Of a stretch of 64,000 nt of DNA, positions 29,071-36,966 are shown piece by piece. Position numbers and translations under genes: made by a program. Numbering within the stretch: position 1 is the first letter of the stretch; every line of letters begins with the position of its first letter. The DNA lies in the NCBI RefSeq assembly GCF_009498215.1, contig NZ_CP043498.1:1550001-1614000 (forward strand), in the 5' to 3' direction. The DNA is from Rhizobium grahamii. GTDB lineage: Bacteria; Pseudomonadota; Alphaproteobacteria; Rhizobiales; Rhizobiaceae. Under the pieces are notes generated by a model. The model did no database searches. It was not told where the DNA came from and worked only from the letters and a program-made list of their open reading frames with translations.

Positions 29071-29100
29071 TTGACAAGAATGTAATTTTGTGCCTATATG
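29071..29100 (+). promoter_or_regulatory. Candidate sigma70-type promoter for the replication module
   Basis: TTGACA (29071-29076), 18-bp spacer, TATATG (29095-29100). Starts 6 bp after the integrase stop and ~65 bp before the AlpA-like gene. Confidence 0.55.
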
Positions 29101-29164
29101 CACATTCGCAAACGCATAGCGAAATCATACATCCATAGTCAATTTGTATAGGGGGCAAAAAACA

Positions 29165-29386
29165 GTGTCAAGCAAAAAATTAAAAACCAATGAGGCGGCG
29201 GCTTTCATCGGGAAATCGGCGAGCTGGCTCAACAAAAGCAGGATGAACGGCAATGGTCCCGTCTATCTTAAAATAGACGGGAGCGTCCGTTACCTCCTCG
29301 CCGACCTTGAAGCATTCCTCGCAGGGAAACGCCGAACAGCGGTCTACGATTTTGCCAATGACAATGACCGTGCGAGGGCCGCATGA
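29165..29386 (+). CDS. AlpA/MerR-like helix-turn-helix protein, probable excisionase or activator
   Basis: 73 residues from GTG 29165 (AGGGGG upstream; a TTG at 29144 is an alternative). The HTH is LKTNEAAAFIGKSASWLNKS followed by the wing GSVRYLLADLEAFLAGK, as in AlpA-type excisionase-family proteins. In phage satellites AlpA homologues commonly activate excision or replication genes. Overlaps the next gene by ATGA, so it heads the replication operon. Confidence 0.8.
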   Translation: MSSKKLKTNEAAAFIGKSASWLNKSRMNGNGPVYLKIDGSVRYLLADLEAFLAGKRRTAVYDFANDNDRARAA

Positions 29387-29574
29387 AGATAAACCTGATC
29401 AGCGAAGACTACCCCGAAGGCCTTATCGTCCACTGGCCGGCCGCGCCTGGCACCGGCGACACCGTTTCATTCCGCTACCCCGGCGGGACAAGCGTGTGGA
29501 AGGTGGAGTCGGTCGAATATGAGGCCAACAGCGAGCACCGGCTAACTGGTGTAACAGTGCACCTACAACAGTAG
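29383..29574 (+). CDS. Small hypothetical protein
   Basis: 63 residues, starting in an ATGA overlap with the AlpA-like gene. Beta-rich composition (GLIVHWPAAPGTGDTVSFRY, TGVTVHLQQ). No recognised family. Co-transcribed with alpA and the helicase gene. Confidence 0.65.
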   Translation: MKINLISEDYPEGLIVHWPAAPGTGDTVSFRYPGGTSVWKVESVEYEANSEHRLTGVTVHLQQ

Positions 29575-29593
29575 GTCGCCACCCGGAGACATC

Positions 29594-29881
29594 ATGCAAA
29601 TCATTGATTTTGAACCCGCTGCCGGGGTTGCTGGCAGCGGCAGTCTACTTGCGCGCTTTTCTGCCCAGGTCACACCTGGCATTCGCCTGTGCAACCTCAA
29701 ACTCGTTCTCACGGAATACGGGGCGCACCGTACCTATTTCCCAAATGTTTCAGGCGGAGGCCGATCTGCCACCGTCTCCGGCTCCGTTGCGAAGGCAATG
29801 ACCACCGCAGCGCTCATTGAACTTGAAAGGCACAAAACCGCCGATGGCACCCATACCGAAAACAGCAACCCCGCAGCCTGA
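29594..29881 (+). CDS. Hypothetical protein of the replication module
   Basis: 95 residues. Contains GSLLARFSAQVTPGIRLCNL and YFPNVSGGGRSATVSGSVAK, a pattern that slightly recalls SpoVG-like or single-strand-binding accessory proteins, but I would not assign it. Its end overlaps the start of the helicase gene by ~38 bp. Confidence 0.6.
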   Translation: MQIIDFEPAAGVAGSGSLLARFSAQVTPGIRLCNLKLVLTEYGAHRTYFPNVSGGGRSATVSGSVAKAMTTAALIELERHKTADGTHTENSNPAA

Positions 29882-31067
29882 TAGTCTTCTTACGGATCTC
29901 GTCGAGCGCTTCGGCGGCGCGGTCGAAGGAACCTATGTGCGTGGCGCCGCGGTTCTCGGACAGTCGTGCTCTATGTATCTGGGCGGGACCGCGAAAGAGA
30001 TTGTCGTCGACGGCACCGACGGCGATTACACCGCGCAGCAGCTCGGGCTTTACGTCAATATGCAGATGGGCAAACCGTTGCCCGCCTATGCCGCTCGCGC
30101 TGCAAAGCCGTCGGCTGCAAAACCACAGGCTGCAAATCAGAATTCACCCCAATCAGCCGCGATCGATGCTGAGACGTTGCTTGGCATGGAGTTCGCACCC
30201 GTCGACTATGTTGTTGAAGGCTACGTTGCGGAAGGCCTGACAATCCTCGCCGGGCGGCCGAAGCTCGGCAAGAGCTGGATGGCACTGGGCTTCTGCATAG
30301 CGGTCGCCACGGGCGGACAGACGCTAGGCGTGGATTGCGAAGAGGGTGACGTTCTCTATCTCGCTCTGGAAGACAACCGGCGCCGCTTGAAGGACCGATT
30401 GAATGTTGTTCTGTCGCCGGCACAGGTTCGGCCGAACATGGCCCGCCTTTCCCTTAAGACGGAGGCGAAGAAGCTAGGAGCTGGCCTTATCGAAGAGATA
30501 GAGGAATGGCGCTCTAAGGCAGCCAATCCCAAGCTCATTGTTATCGACACCCTATCCATGGTCCGCCCTCCAAAGAAGGCAAATCAGGATTCATATGCTG
30601 CCGACTATGACGCGATCTCACCACTGCAGAAATATGCCGGCGAGCACCGGCTGGCCGTCATCGTCGTGCACCACGTCCGCAAGGCCGAGGCCGAAGACCC
30701 GCTAGAAGCCGTCTCAGGCACGAACGGCCTCACCGGCGCGGCAGATACCATCATGGTCCTCAACCGCACGACGGACGGCCCGAAGCTCTATGGGCGCGGG
30801 CGTGACATCGAAGAGATTGAGAAGGCGCTGCGGTTCGACAAGGGCACCTGGGAAGTGCTGGGGAACGCGGAAGACGTGAAGCAGTCAGAGCAGCGCCGCA
30901 AGATCGTCGACGTGCTGACGGATGCCACAAGGGCGCTGACGCCTGATGAGGTGGCGAAGGAAGCCGGTATGAAGGTCACGAACGTCAACTACCTGTTGCG
31001 CGTGCTCGTAAAGGCCGGCGGCGTCGAAAAAGTCGGTTACGGCCAGTACAAGATCCAGGGTCGATAA
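29844..31067 (+). CDS. RepA-like replicative helicase (RecA-fold AAA ATPase)
   Basis: 407 residues from ATG 29844; a TTG at 29817 is possible. RecA-fold core: Walker A GRPKLGKSW, VLYLALEDNRRRLKDRL, Walker B KLIVIDTLSMVRPP, and the sensor VIVVHHVRKAEAEDPLEAVSG, as in RSF1010 RepA-like hexameric helicases of plasmids, phages and islands. A C-terminal winged helix (LTPDEVAKEAGMKVTNVNYL) may bind the origin. The N-terminal ~100 residues are of unknown function. Iteron-like repeats lie just downstream. Confidence 0.85.
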   Translation: MAPIPKTATPQPDSLLTDLVERFGGAVEGTYVRGAAVLGQSCSMYLGGTAKEIVVDGTDGDYTAQQLGLYVNMQMGKPLPAYAARAAKPSAAKPQAANQNSPQSAAIDAETLLGMEFAPVDYVVEGYVAEGLTILAGRPKLGKSWMALGFCIAVATGGQTLGVDCEEGDVLYLALEDNRRRLKDRLNVVLSPAQVRPNMARLSLKTEAKKLGAGLIEEIEEWRSKAANPKLIVIDTLSMVRPPKKANQDSYAADYDAISPLQKYAGEHRLAVIVVHHVRKAEAEDPLEAVSGTNGLTGAADTIMVLNRTTDGPKLYGRGRDIEEIEKALRFDKGTWEVLGNAEDVKQSEQRRKIVDVLTDATRALTPDEVAKEAGMKVTNVNYLLRVLVKAGGVEKVGYGQYKIQGR

Positions 31068-31076
31068 TCTCTATGT

Positions 31077-31135
31077 ACCCCCTAAGAGTCCTACAACTCC
31101 TTAGTCTTAACGGTCTTAAGGCTCTTAGGGGGGGT
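31077..31135 (+). repeat. Iteron-like repeats within a long hairpin, candidate replication origin
   Basis: Three 9-bp units in direct phase: TCTTAACGG (31105), TCTTAAGGC (31114), TCTTAGGGG (31123). They form the right half of a hairpin whose outer arms are CCCCCTAAGAG (31078-31088) and CTCTTAGGGGG (31122-31132), with inner arms CCTTA (31099-31103) and TAAGG (31117-31121). Location is 10 bp after the helicase stop codon. An attenuator or terminator is the alternative. Confidence 0.5.
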
Positions 31136-31180
31136 AACGAAAACGGAATATTTTCATCAACCAGAGGAGACGATAAGGAC

Positions 31181-31375
31181 ATGAATGAAGTGATACCCTT
31201 GCAAACACAATTCACCGCCAACGATCCAGACAGTGGCAAGCCGTTGGTAGTCGTCGGCGTTGATTTCAGCTCGGCGTTTGGCCCCAAGCTTGTCGTGCTC
31301 CGCACCGAAGACGGATACACTTGGCCCGATCTCATCGAGCAGGTAAAGCGGCCAGCCCCCACGAGCCGCGCATGA
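31181..31375 (+). CDS. Small hypothetical protein
   Basis: 64 residues from ATG 31181 (GGAG and AAGGAC upstream). Contains KPLVVVGVDFSSAFGPKLVV; no family recognised. Ends in an ATGA overlap with the next gene. Confidence 0.6.
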   Translation: MNEVIPLQTQFTANDPDSGKPLVVVGVDFSSAFGPKLVVLRTEDGYTWPDLIEQVKRPAPTSRA

Positions 31376-31827
31376 ACGGACAAGCAGCCAAGAACATCCG
31401 GCAGGCATTCCCAGGCCTAGCGTTCGGTTCGCCCGACTATGAGGCCAGCCAGGCAGCGGCACGGTGGGCAACGGAACCTGCTGCCGCTGCCGGCAGCAGG
31501 TTCCTCGCTAGCCTCGGACTTCTCGAAATCGCCCAGCGTTGCCTCGTGGACGGCGAGACGCTCGAAGCGGCTGGCGAGGCTGGACCTTACGGCACGTGCT
31601 CCCAGCAACGCGCATGGGCGGCAGGAAGGCTTGCCGCGGCATGCCATGCGATGGTCTTGGCCGAGGAGCTTGCCGCTGAAAAGAAAGCAGCAAGCGACCG
31701 CATAGCCGAACTCGAGCAGGCGCTCGCTTATGCCCGCGCCGAGACGCGCGCCGCGGCCCGGTTCCATACCATCAATGTGCCGTTCCGCGAGAAGAGGAAG
31801 CGATCAGTCGACTGGGGTGCGGCTTGA
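31372..31827 (+). CDS. Hypothetical protein, helical C-terminus
   Basis: 151 residues, ATGA-coupled to the previous gene. Ala-rich, with a probable coiled coil (AEELAAEKKAASDRIAELEQ) in the C-terminal third and a basic end. No recognised family. It is the last gene of the left (replication) block before the structured non-coding region. Confidence 0.6.
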   Translation: MNGQAAKNIRQAFPGLAFGSPDYEASQAAARWATEPAAAAGSRFLASLGLLEIAQRCLVDGETLEAAGEAGPYGTCSQQRAWAAGRLAAACHAMVLAEELAAEKKAASDRIAELEQALAYARAETRAAARFHTINVPFREKRKRSVDWGAA

Positions 31828-32182
31828 TCACTTGCCGAGGTGGGTAGGAATTTCGCCGACTTCTATACAGTATGATGAGGGCATGTGCCTTTTCGTGCGC
31901 ACTTGCTGCGTACCTATATGAAGGGGAAACGTTCCCAAGTGGAGCATTTCCGCATCCACTGAAATCATTGATCAATTTCGATTGGCGTCAATGCTTTTGG
32001 CCGAAAGGTATACTTTTCGGCATCTGGGAGAGGTATATAGTAGAGGGGTCGGAAATTTCGGCCCCGACAGCGCATGCGCTGATTGCCGCCCCGAGCGGTA
32101 TCAATGAGAGTTTCTTCAGATCAGGCCGCGTTTACCTCAGAGATTTTCACGGTCTGGCCGGGCGCTTCGGTGCCTGGCGAAC
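31828..32182. other. Non-coding stretch upstream of the structured block
   Basis: About 355 bp. One frame (31872-32258, plus) is open but has no ribosome site, odd composition, and runs into the hairpin block, so I do not accept it. Probably contains a promoter for the following RNA or head genes; no exact site assigned. Confidence 0.3.
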
Positions 32183-32461
32183 AATTCTAGTGAGCTGCAG
32201 GCTCTATGCTAGCTACCCCCCCGGCCCAGTGTTCGGGGGTGAGAGAGAACCTCACTAGAATACCTATTCGGTGCTGTCGCACCGATAGCCGCGCGCCGCC
32301 TCCAACGGCGAAAGCTTGCCTCTGGTACGCAGGTAAGCCCCGCGGCGACCCCATTTCCGGAGCGACGGATGTACTCGCACGGAAATACTATCCCGGTCAC
32401 CGCACGGTGATTTGGTTGATCGAGCCGCGCGCTCTCGTCCTCATAGATGAGCGCGCGGCTT
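32183..32461 (+). ncRNA. Candidate structured RNA (or packaging site) with serial hairpins and a three-way junction
   Basis: Perfect or near-perfect pairings in order: ATTCTAGTGAG (32183) with CTCACTAGAAT (32250), enclosing ACCCCC/GGGGGT (32214/32234); CTAT-CGGTGC (32263) with GCACCGATAG (32278), one bulge, loop TGTC; a three-way junction closed by GCCGCG (32287) and CGCGGC (32340), holding CGCCG/CGGCG (32293/32305) and GCTTGCCT/AGGTAAGC (32313/32330, one G-T); ATTTCCG/CGGAAAT (32352/32379); TCACC/GGTGA (32396/32406); and a 12-bp hairpin AGCCGCGCGCTC (32423) with GAGCGCGCGGCT (32449), which may terminate transcription. No frame here looks coding. Strand is inferred from flanking genes. Confidence 0.5.
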
Positions 32462-32507
32462 TCGCTTTGCCCAACGCCGATTTTGGCAATCATAAGAAAG
32501 ATGAAAT

Positions 32508-32936
32508 ATGACACTGCCTGCACACTGGCGGCAGCCGTCGTTTTCCGTCGCCGAGACTGCCGACCTCGTCGGCGTATCAGAGCCGACGCTGAGGACGTGG
32601 CTAACCCGCGCGCCATCTGGCGCTTTTCTCGGCAAAAAGACCGCTAACCGCATCTTCTTCGCCGGTTTTGAAGTCTTTTACTACCTACTCGTCAACCGCC
32701 TCACTGACTACGGAGTCCCAGTCAGGACGGCTATGCACGCCGCTGCCACATGGGCAACCGAACGTCTGCCGCTCGACAATTATGTGATCGTTCGCAACGA
32801 AGGCGAAGTGACCAACTTCGAATTGGTCGACGACCTGCCGCCAACTATTGAGGCGGGTGCAGTTATACCGCTTCGCGGAATGGCCATCACACTGATCGGG
32901 CGTGCCGCTGAGGTTTACGCCAGGGAGGGTAGCTGA
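32508..32936 (+). CDS. Helix-turn-helix (MerR-like) protein at head of the capsid operon
   Basis: 142 residues. N-terminal HTH with wing: SFSVAETADLVGVSEPTLRT, then LGKKTANRIFFAGFEVFYYL, similar to MerR-type phage DNA-binding proteins. The C-terminal half (~70 residues) is unassigned. The stop overlaps the portal ATG by one base. It could be a regulator of the head operon or bind the packaging site; its place just after the structured block would suit either. Confidence 0.65.
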   Translation: MTLPAHWRQPSFSVAETADLVGVSEPTLRTWLTRAPSGAFLGKKTANRIFFAGFEVFYYLLVNRLTDYGVPVRTAMHAAATWATERLPLDNYVIVRNEGEVTNFELVDDLPPTIEAGAVIPLRGMAITLIGRAAEVYAREGS

Positions 32937-34156
32937 TGTGGCCATTCTCGACGAAGGCCGAACCGGCGATTGAAGCGAAAAGCCTTGCGGAACCGGACGA
33001 AACGCTTGAGGCAATCTTTGCCGGCATTGTGCCAGGCAGTGTGTCGGTCTCCACCGCTCAGGCGATGACCGTGCCTGCCGTGCAAGCAGCTATCCGTATT
33101 ATTTCGGAAGCCGCGGCAAGCCTCGACGTCAAGGTCGTCGAGATTGTTGATGGCGTTGCTCAGGACCGGCCGGACCATCAGGCCAACAAGATCCTAAGCG
33201 GCAGCGCGAATGAGTGGACGTCCGGATATGAACTTATCCGCGACTTGGTAGCGGCCGCGTTGGTCCATGACCGCGGCGGGCTGGCCTACGTCACCAAGGT
33301 ACGGGACGAGCCGCGCGAAGCGATTCAGTATCGGCCATCGGTGATCACTGTCGACTATGACAGTGCCACCGGCCAACCCACGTACAAATTGAACAACGTG
33401 GCAACGCCTGCTGATAGCATCATTCATGTGCGCGGACCGTTCAACCGCTCCCCGCTGTCTCTAGCTCGGGAAGCTATTGGTACGGCGAAGTCAATGGAGA
33501 CCTACGCCGGCCAGTTCTTCCAGAACGGTGCGCGACCTGGCGGCATTATCATGGCCAAGAAGTCAGTGGGAGACACCGGCGTCAAGGCAATGCTCAAGGG
33601 CTGGAAGGAAGCGTTCGCTGGCTCGGCCAACGCTGGCAAGACTGCCGTCCTGTGGGATGAGACTGGCTATCAGCAGCTGACCATGAACTCCACGGATGCG
33701 CAGTTCCTTGAGAACCGCAAGTTCCAGATCATCGAGATTGCCCGCGCGTTCCGTGTTCCGCCGGCCATGCTCTTTGACCTAGACCGAGCGACTTGGAGCA
33801 ACGGCGAACAGCAAGGGAAAGAATTCCTTTCATACACGTTGGAGCCGTGGCTCAAAGTGCTCGAGACTGCCTTCGCCCGCGCGCTCTTCACGCCAGAGGA
33901 AAAGGTGAGATACCGGGTTGTGTTCGACCGGGATGACCTGACCCGCGCCGACCTAACCTCACGCGCCGCGGCCATTTCATCGCTGATCACGGCCCGGGTG
34001 CTCAACCCCAATGAGGCCCGCAATTGGCTTGGCATGCCCCCGCGTGACGGTGGCAATGAATATTCGAACCCGGCGATCGATCTCGCGAAGCCAGACACTG
34101 CCGCCAATGACAACACACCACCCCCCAACAAGGAGCCGTCCGTTGCCGTATCTTGA
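32936..34156 (+). CDS. HK97-family phage portal protein
   Basis: 406 residues. Typical features: VPAVQAAIRIISEAAASLDV near the N-terminus, DLVAAALVHDRGGLAYV, SPLSLAREAIGTAKSMETYA, the FFQNGARPGGII segment, RAFRVPPAMLFDLDRATWSN, and the C-terminal DLTSRAAAISSLI. Forms the dodecameric DNA gate at one capsid vertex. First structural gene of the head operon. Confidence 0.95.
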   Translation: MWPFSTKAEPAIEAKSLAEPDETLEAIFAGIVPGSVSVSTAQAMTVPAVQAAIRIISEAAASLDVKVVEIVDGVAQDRPDHQANKILSGSANEWTSGYELIRDLVAAALVHDRGGLAYVTKVRDEPREAIQYRPSVITVDYDSATGQPTYKLNNVATPADSIIHVRGPFNRSPLSLAREAIGTAKSMETYAGQFFQNGARPGGIIMAKKSVGDTGVKAMLKGWKEAFAGSANAGKTAVLWDETGYQQLTMNSTDAQFLENRKFQIIEIARAFRVPPAMLFDLDRATWSNGEQQGKEFLSYTLEPWLKVLETAFARALFTPEEKVRYRVVFDRDDLTRADLTSRAAAISSLITARVLNPNEARNWLGMPPRDGGNEYSNPAIDLAKPDTAANDNTPPPNKEPSVAVS

Positions 34157-34520
34157 CGGAAAGCGAACTGCCATCACTGAGTTTTTCGGTGACCTAGAAT
34201 ACACCTTCGATATCGTCGACGAAGGTTGGAAGATGTTGACCGAGCTTGAGCGCGCAGTTGGCTCGATACTGCCGTTCTTCAATCGGCTTCGCGCCGGCAA
34301 CTTCCTGGTCAACGAACTTAGGGAAGTGATCCGCCTATCACTTATCGGCGGCGGCCAAAGCCCCAGAGATGCGGCCAGGCTGGTTGAGACTTACTTCGAC
34401 ATGAACCCCGTCACGGAATCCCTGCATATCGCCATGGCCGTCAGCGGCGCTGCCCTATTCGGCACCAGCGAGGACGGTAAAGTGCTCACCGGTGAGGAGG
34501 ATGCGAATGTCGGAGAATAA
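34143..34520 (+). CDS. Gene-transfer-agent-type tail assembly chaperone (TAC)
   Basis: 125 residues from TTG 34143, supported by AGGAG at a 7-nt spacing. The sequence EGWKMLTELERAVGSILPFF then LVNELREVIRLSLIGGG resembles the GTA TAC family (Phage_TAC_11). In GTA-like phages this gene lies between the major tail protein and the tape measure; here it lies between portal and protease, with no tail-tube gene nearby. Overlaps the portal end by 14 bp and the protease start by 14 bp. Confidence 0.65.
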   Translation: MPYLDGKRTAITEFFGDLEYTFDIVDEGWKMLTELERAVGSILPFFNRLRAGNFLVNELREVIRLSLIGGGQSPRDAARLVETYFDMNPVTESLHIAMAVSGAALFGTSEDGKVLTGEEDANVGE

Positions 34521-35040
34521 GGGGGATGTCTTCGAAATCGACGTCAAGGCGGTGACCGAGGACGGCACGTTCTCCGGTTACGCCAGCGTCTTCAATGTGA
34601 AGGACAGCGGGCGCGACATTGTCATGCCAGGCGCATTCTCCAACTCGCTCAAATCTGTCCAGGCGTCCAAAGTCAAAATGCTCTGGCAGCATGACCGAAC
34701 CGAACCAATCGGGGTTTGGACCAAGTTCGAGGAAGATGCGCACGGGCTAAAGGCTACCGGCAAGCTGATCCTTGAGACCACGAAAGGGCGAGAAGTTCAC
34801 TCCCTGATGAAGGCGGGTGCGGTTGATGGCCTGTCCATCGGCTACCGCACCGTCCGAGATGAGATGGACCGCGTGAAGTCGGCCCGTCTTCTGCATGAGG
34901 TGGACCTGCGGGAAGTGTCGGTGGTGACATTCCCCATGAACAGCAGCTCGACCATCTCTTCCGTCAAAACCGACGAAAGCGCGCAATCAATCGTCGACAT
35001 CCTCACCACCGCTACTTCCAAGATCAAGGAAACGAAATGA
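34507..35040 (+). CDS. HK97-family prohead protease
   Basis: 177 residues from ATG 34507 (GAGGAGG 6 nt upstream; GTG 34492 and ATG 34501 are in frame). Herpesvirus-type serine protease pattern: GTFSGYASVFNVKDSGRDIV, MPGAFSNSLK, MLWQHDRTEPIG (catalytic His), KAGAVDGLSIGYRT (catalytic Ser in GLSIGY). Cleaves the capsid delta domain during maturation. The stop overlaps the capsid ATG (ATGA). Confidence 0.92.
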   Translation: MSENKGDVFEIDVKAVTEDGTFSGYASVFNVKDSGRDIVMPGAFSNSLKSVQASKVKMLWQHDRTEPIGVWTKFEEDAHGLKATGKLILETTKGREVHSLMKAGAVDGLSIGYRTVRDEMDRVKSARLLHEVDLREVSVVTFPMNSSSTISSVKTDESAQSIVDILTTATSKIKETK

Positions 35041-36170
35041 ACTCTTCAACTGCTATCGCTCTCGCCCTTGAAACCAAGTCGGCCGCGAATGACAATGATC
35101 CCGCAAATGAGGTTAAGACCGCCGTCGAAGCGCTGACCGCTGAGGTGAAGGCCAAGGCCGAGAACGAAAAGAAGCTCGCTGAACGCATCACCGACCTTGA
35201 AACTAAGCTGGCTCGCCCAGAGGTCAAGGCCGGCGACAAGGCTGAACTGACGGACGAACAGAAGGCGTTCGGCGCCTATCTGCGCACTGGCGACAAGGCT
35301 GGCCCGGAAGAACTGAAGACCCTCACGGTTTCCAGCGACCCGCAGGGCGGCTACCTCGCACCGGCCGAAATGTCGACCGAGTTCGTTCGCAACCTGGTGC
35401 AGTACTCGCCGATCCGCGCCGTTGCCAGTGTCCGCTCGACGGGCTCGCCTTCGGTGATTTACCCGGCCCGTACCGGCGTCACCAACGCGAAATGGAAGGG
35501 CGAAACCCAGTCGCAGGAGGCCAGCGAGCCGGCATTCGGCCAGGCTGAAATCCCGGTCAACGAGGTCAACACCTACGTCGACATTTCCAATCAGCTGCTT
35601 GCCGACTCGGCGGGCTCGGCTGAACAGGAAGTGCGCCTGGCGCTTGCTGAGGACTTCGGCCAGAAGGAAGCATCCGCCTTCCTGATCGGTACCGGAGCGA
35701 ATATGCCGAAGGGCCTTTTCGTCGACACCGCTATCGCTTCCTACGCTGCAGCCGCTGCCGCTGCCATCGCGTTCGATGACTTCATCAACGTGTATTACGA
35801 TCTGCCGGCGACGTATCGCGCCAACGGCACGTGGGGGATGAACTCCAAGACGCTTGCCGCCGCTCGGAAGCTCAAGGATGGCCAGGGCAACTACCTGTGG
35901 CAGCCTTCGGTGCAGATCGGCCAGCCGGAAACGATTTTGGGAAGGCCCATCATCGAACTGATCGAGGCTGACGACATCGGCGCGAACAAGAGCCCGGTTA
36001 TCTTCGGTGACTTCACCGGCTACAGGATCGTCGACCGCGTGAGCATGTCCATCCTCGTGAACCCGTACATTCGGGCAACCGACGGCGTGACCCGCTTCCA
36101 TGCGACCCGTCGCGTTGGTGGTGCTGTCCTTCAGGCTGCGAAGTTCCGCAAGCTGAAGAACCCGGCTTAA
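35037..36170 (+). CDS. HK97-family major capsid protein
   Basis: 377 residues. The first ~75 form a charged coiled coil (VKAKAENEKKLAERITDLET) that is the delta scaffold removed by the protease. The HK97 fold follows: SSDPQGGYLAPAEMSTEF, DISNQLLADSA, ASAFLIGTGANMPKGLF, and the closing GDFTGYRIVDRVSMSI and RVGGAVLQAAKFRKLK. Builds the icosahedral shell. Followed by a terminator-like hairpin. Confidence 0.95.
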   Translation: MNSSTAIALALETKSAANDNDPANEVKTAVEALTAEVKAKAENEKKLAERITDLETKLARPEVKAGDKAELTDEQKAFGAYLRTGDKAGPEELKTLTVSSDPQGGYLAPAEMSTEFVRNLVQYSPIRAVASVRSTGSPSVIYPARTGVTNAKWKGETQSQEASEPAFGQAEIPVNEVNTYVDISNQLLADSAGSAEQEVRLALAEDFGQKEASAFLIGTGANMPKGLFVDTAIASYAAAAAAAIAFDDFINVYYDLPATYRANGTWGMNSKTLAAARKLKDGQGNYLWQPSVQIGQPETILGRPIIELIEADDIGANKSPVIFGDFTGYRIVDRVSMSILVNPYIRATDGVTRFHATRRVGGAVLQAAKFRKLKNPA

Positions 36171-36197
36171 TCAACTCCACAACTATCTAGTTGTTCT

Positions 36198-36227
36198 GGG
36201 CGGCCTTCGGGTCGCCCTTTCTCTTTT
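36198..36227 (+). terminator. Hairpin with TTCG loop and T-rich tail after capsid gene
   Basis: GGGCGGCC (36198-36205), TTCG, GGTCGCCC (36210-36217), then TTTCTCTTTT. One G-T pair. It probably lowers read-through from the highly expressed capsid gene into the next genes. Confidence 0.75.
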
Positions 36228-36242
36228 CGGAAGGAATTTCCA

Positions 36243-36623
36243 ATGCGTTCCATCGCAGCAAATATCGGCGCCAAGACTTCAATCGATCCTGCCGTCCAGG
36301 CAGCCAGCGTCAACGGCACCGGCATCGACACCCTTGGCTTTAACAGCCTGGCATTCATCGTCCAGACGGGCGCCATTGTTGGCTCTGGCGCGTTCAGCGT
36401 GTCGCTCGAGGATAGCGATGACAACTCCATTTTTGCGGCCGTGGCTGCTGACCAAGTGAAGTCCAACGCTCCGGCCACGCTCGCGGCGAGCTCCACCTAC
36501 AAGGTTGGATATCACGGCTTCAAACGTTACGTTCGCCCGGTCCTGACCAAGGCAAGCGGCACGTCCATCGCCGCTGGTGTTACCGCGGTGCTTGGCAACG
36601 CTGCTCAGCGGCCTATTGCCTAA
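36243..36623 (+). CDS. Capsid-linked phage protein, possible head decoration protein
   Basis: 126 residues, beta-rich. Segments GIDTLGFNSLAFIVQTGAIV, FSVSLEDSDDNSIFAAV and YHGFKRYVRPVLTKASGTSI recall the family that follows the major capsid gene in many alphaproteobacterial phages. A shell-decorating role is inferred from position. A tail-tube role was considered but length and pattern do not fit well. Confidence 0.6.
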   Translation: MRSIAANIGAKTSIDPAVQAASVNGTGIDTLGFNSLAFIVQTGAIVGSGAFSVSLEDSDDNSIFAAVAADQVKSNAPATLAASSTYKVGYHGFKRYVRPVLTKASGTSIAAGVTAVLGNAAQRPIA

Positions 36624-36624
36624 C

Positions 36625-36966
36625 TTGATATGCCCTTGCGGCTTTTCTGTCCCTAAGGGCACCAAGTGCGACTGCCGTCAAAAGGCGGCGGTTGCACGGC
36701 AGAAGGCCAACGACGGTGCGCGTGGCACGGCTGCTGAGCGTGGGTACGACAAGGATTGGTTTAGGCTACGCCACCACTTCCTCAAGGCGCATCCACTGTG
36801 CTGCGTGTGCGGTGAAAAGGCCACGCACGTCGACCACATCAAATCCATCAGAGAAGCGCCGCAGCTGAGACTAGAGCCGAGCAACCTGCGCAGCATGTGC
36901 GGCCCGTGCCATTCGAGGCGAACGGCACGTGACCAGTCACAGGCATGGGGTAAGAGGATCACCTAG
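36625..36966 (+). CDS. Phage HNH endonuclease
   Basis: 113 residues from TTG 36625 (GTG 36577 is also in frame). Zinc pairs CPCG ... CDC and CCVCGEKATHVDHIKSI ... MCGPCHSRRT carry the HNH motif (His-His in VDHI, Asn in PSNLRSMC). In HK97-like phages and in capsid-forming satellites an HNH nuclease works with the terminase during packaging. Its end overlaps the minus-strand Cas2-like gene by 8 bp. Confidence 0.85.
   Translation: MICPCGFSVPKGTKCDCRQKAAVARQKANDGARGTAAERGYDKDWFRLRHHFLKAHPLCCVCGEKATHVDHIKSIREAPQLRLEPSNLRSMCGPCHSRRTARDQSQAWGKRIT

Noticed and set aside
29594-29881. SpoVG or single-strand-binding identity for the 95-residue satellite protein
   Set aside because: Resemblance is too slight to name; left as hypothetical.
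31872-32258. 128-residue open frame upstream of the satellite head operon
   Set aside because: No ribosome site, no family resemblance, and it runs through strong hairpins; the region reads better as non-coding.
32280-32350. tRNA-like look of the three-way junction in the satellite
   Set aside because: No acceptor stem with CCA, no T-loop consensus and no plausible anticodon arm; it is not a tRNA or tmRNA.
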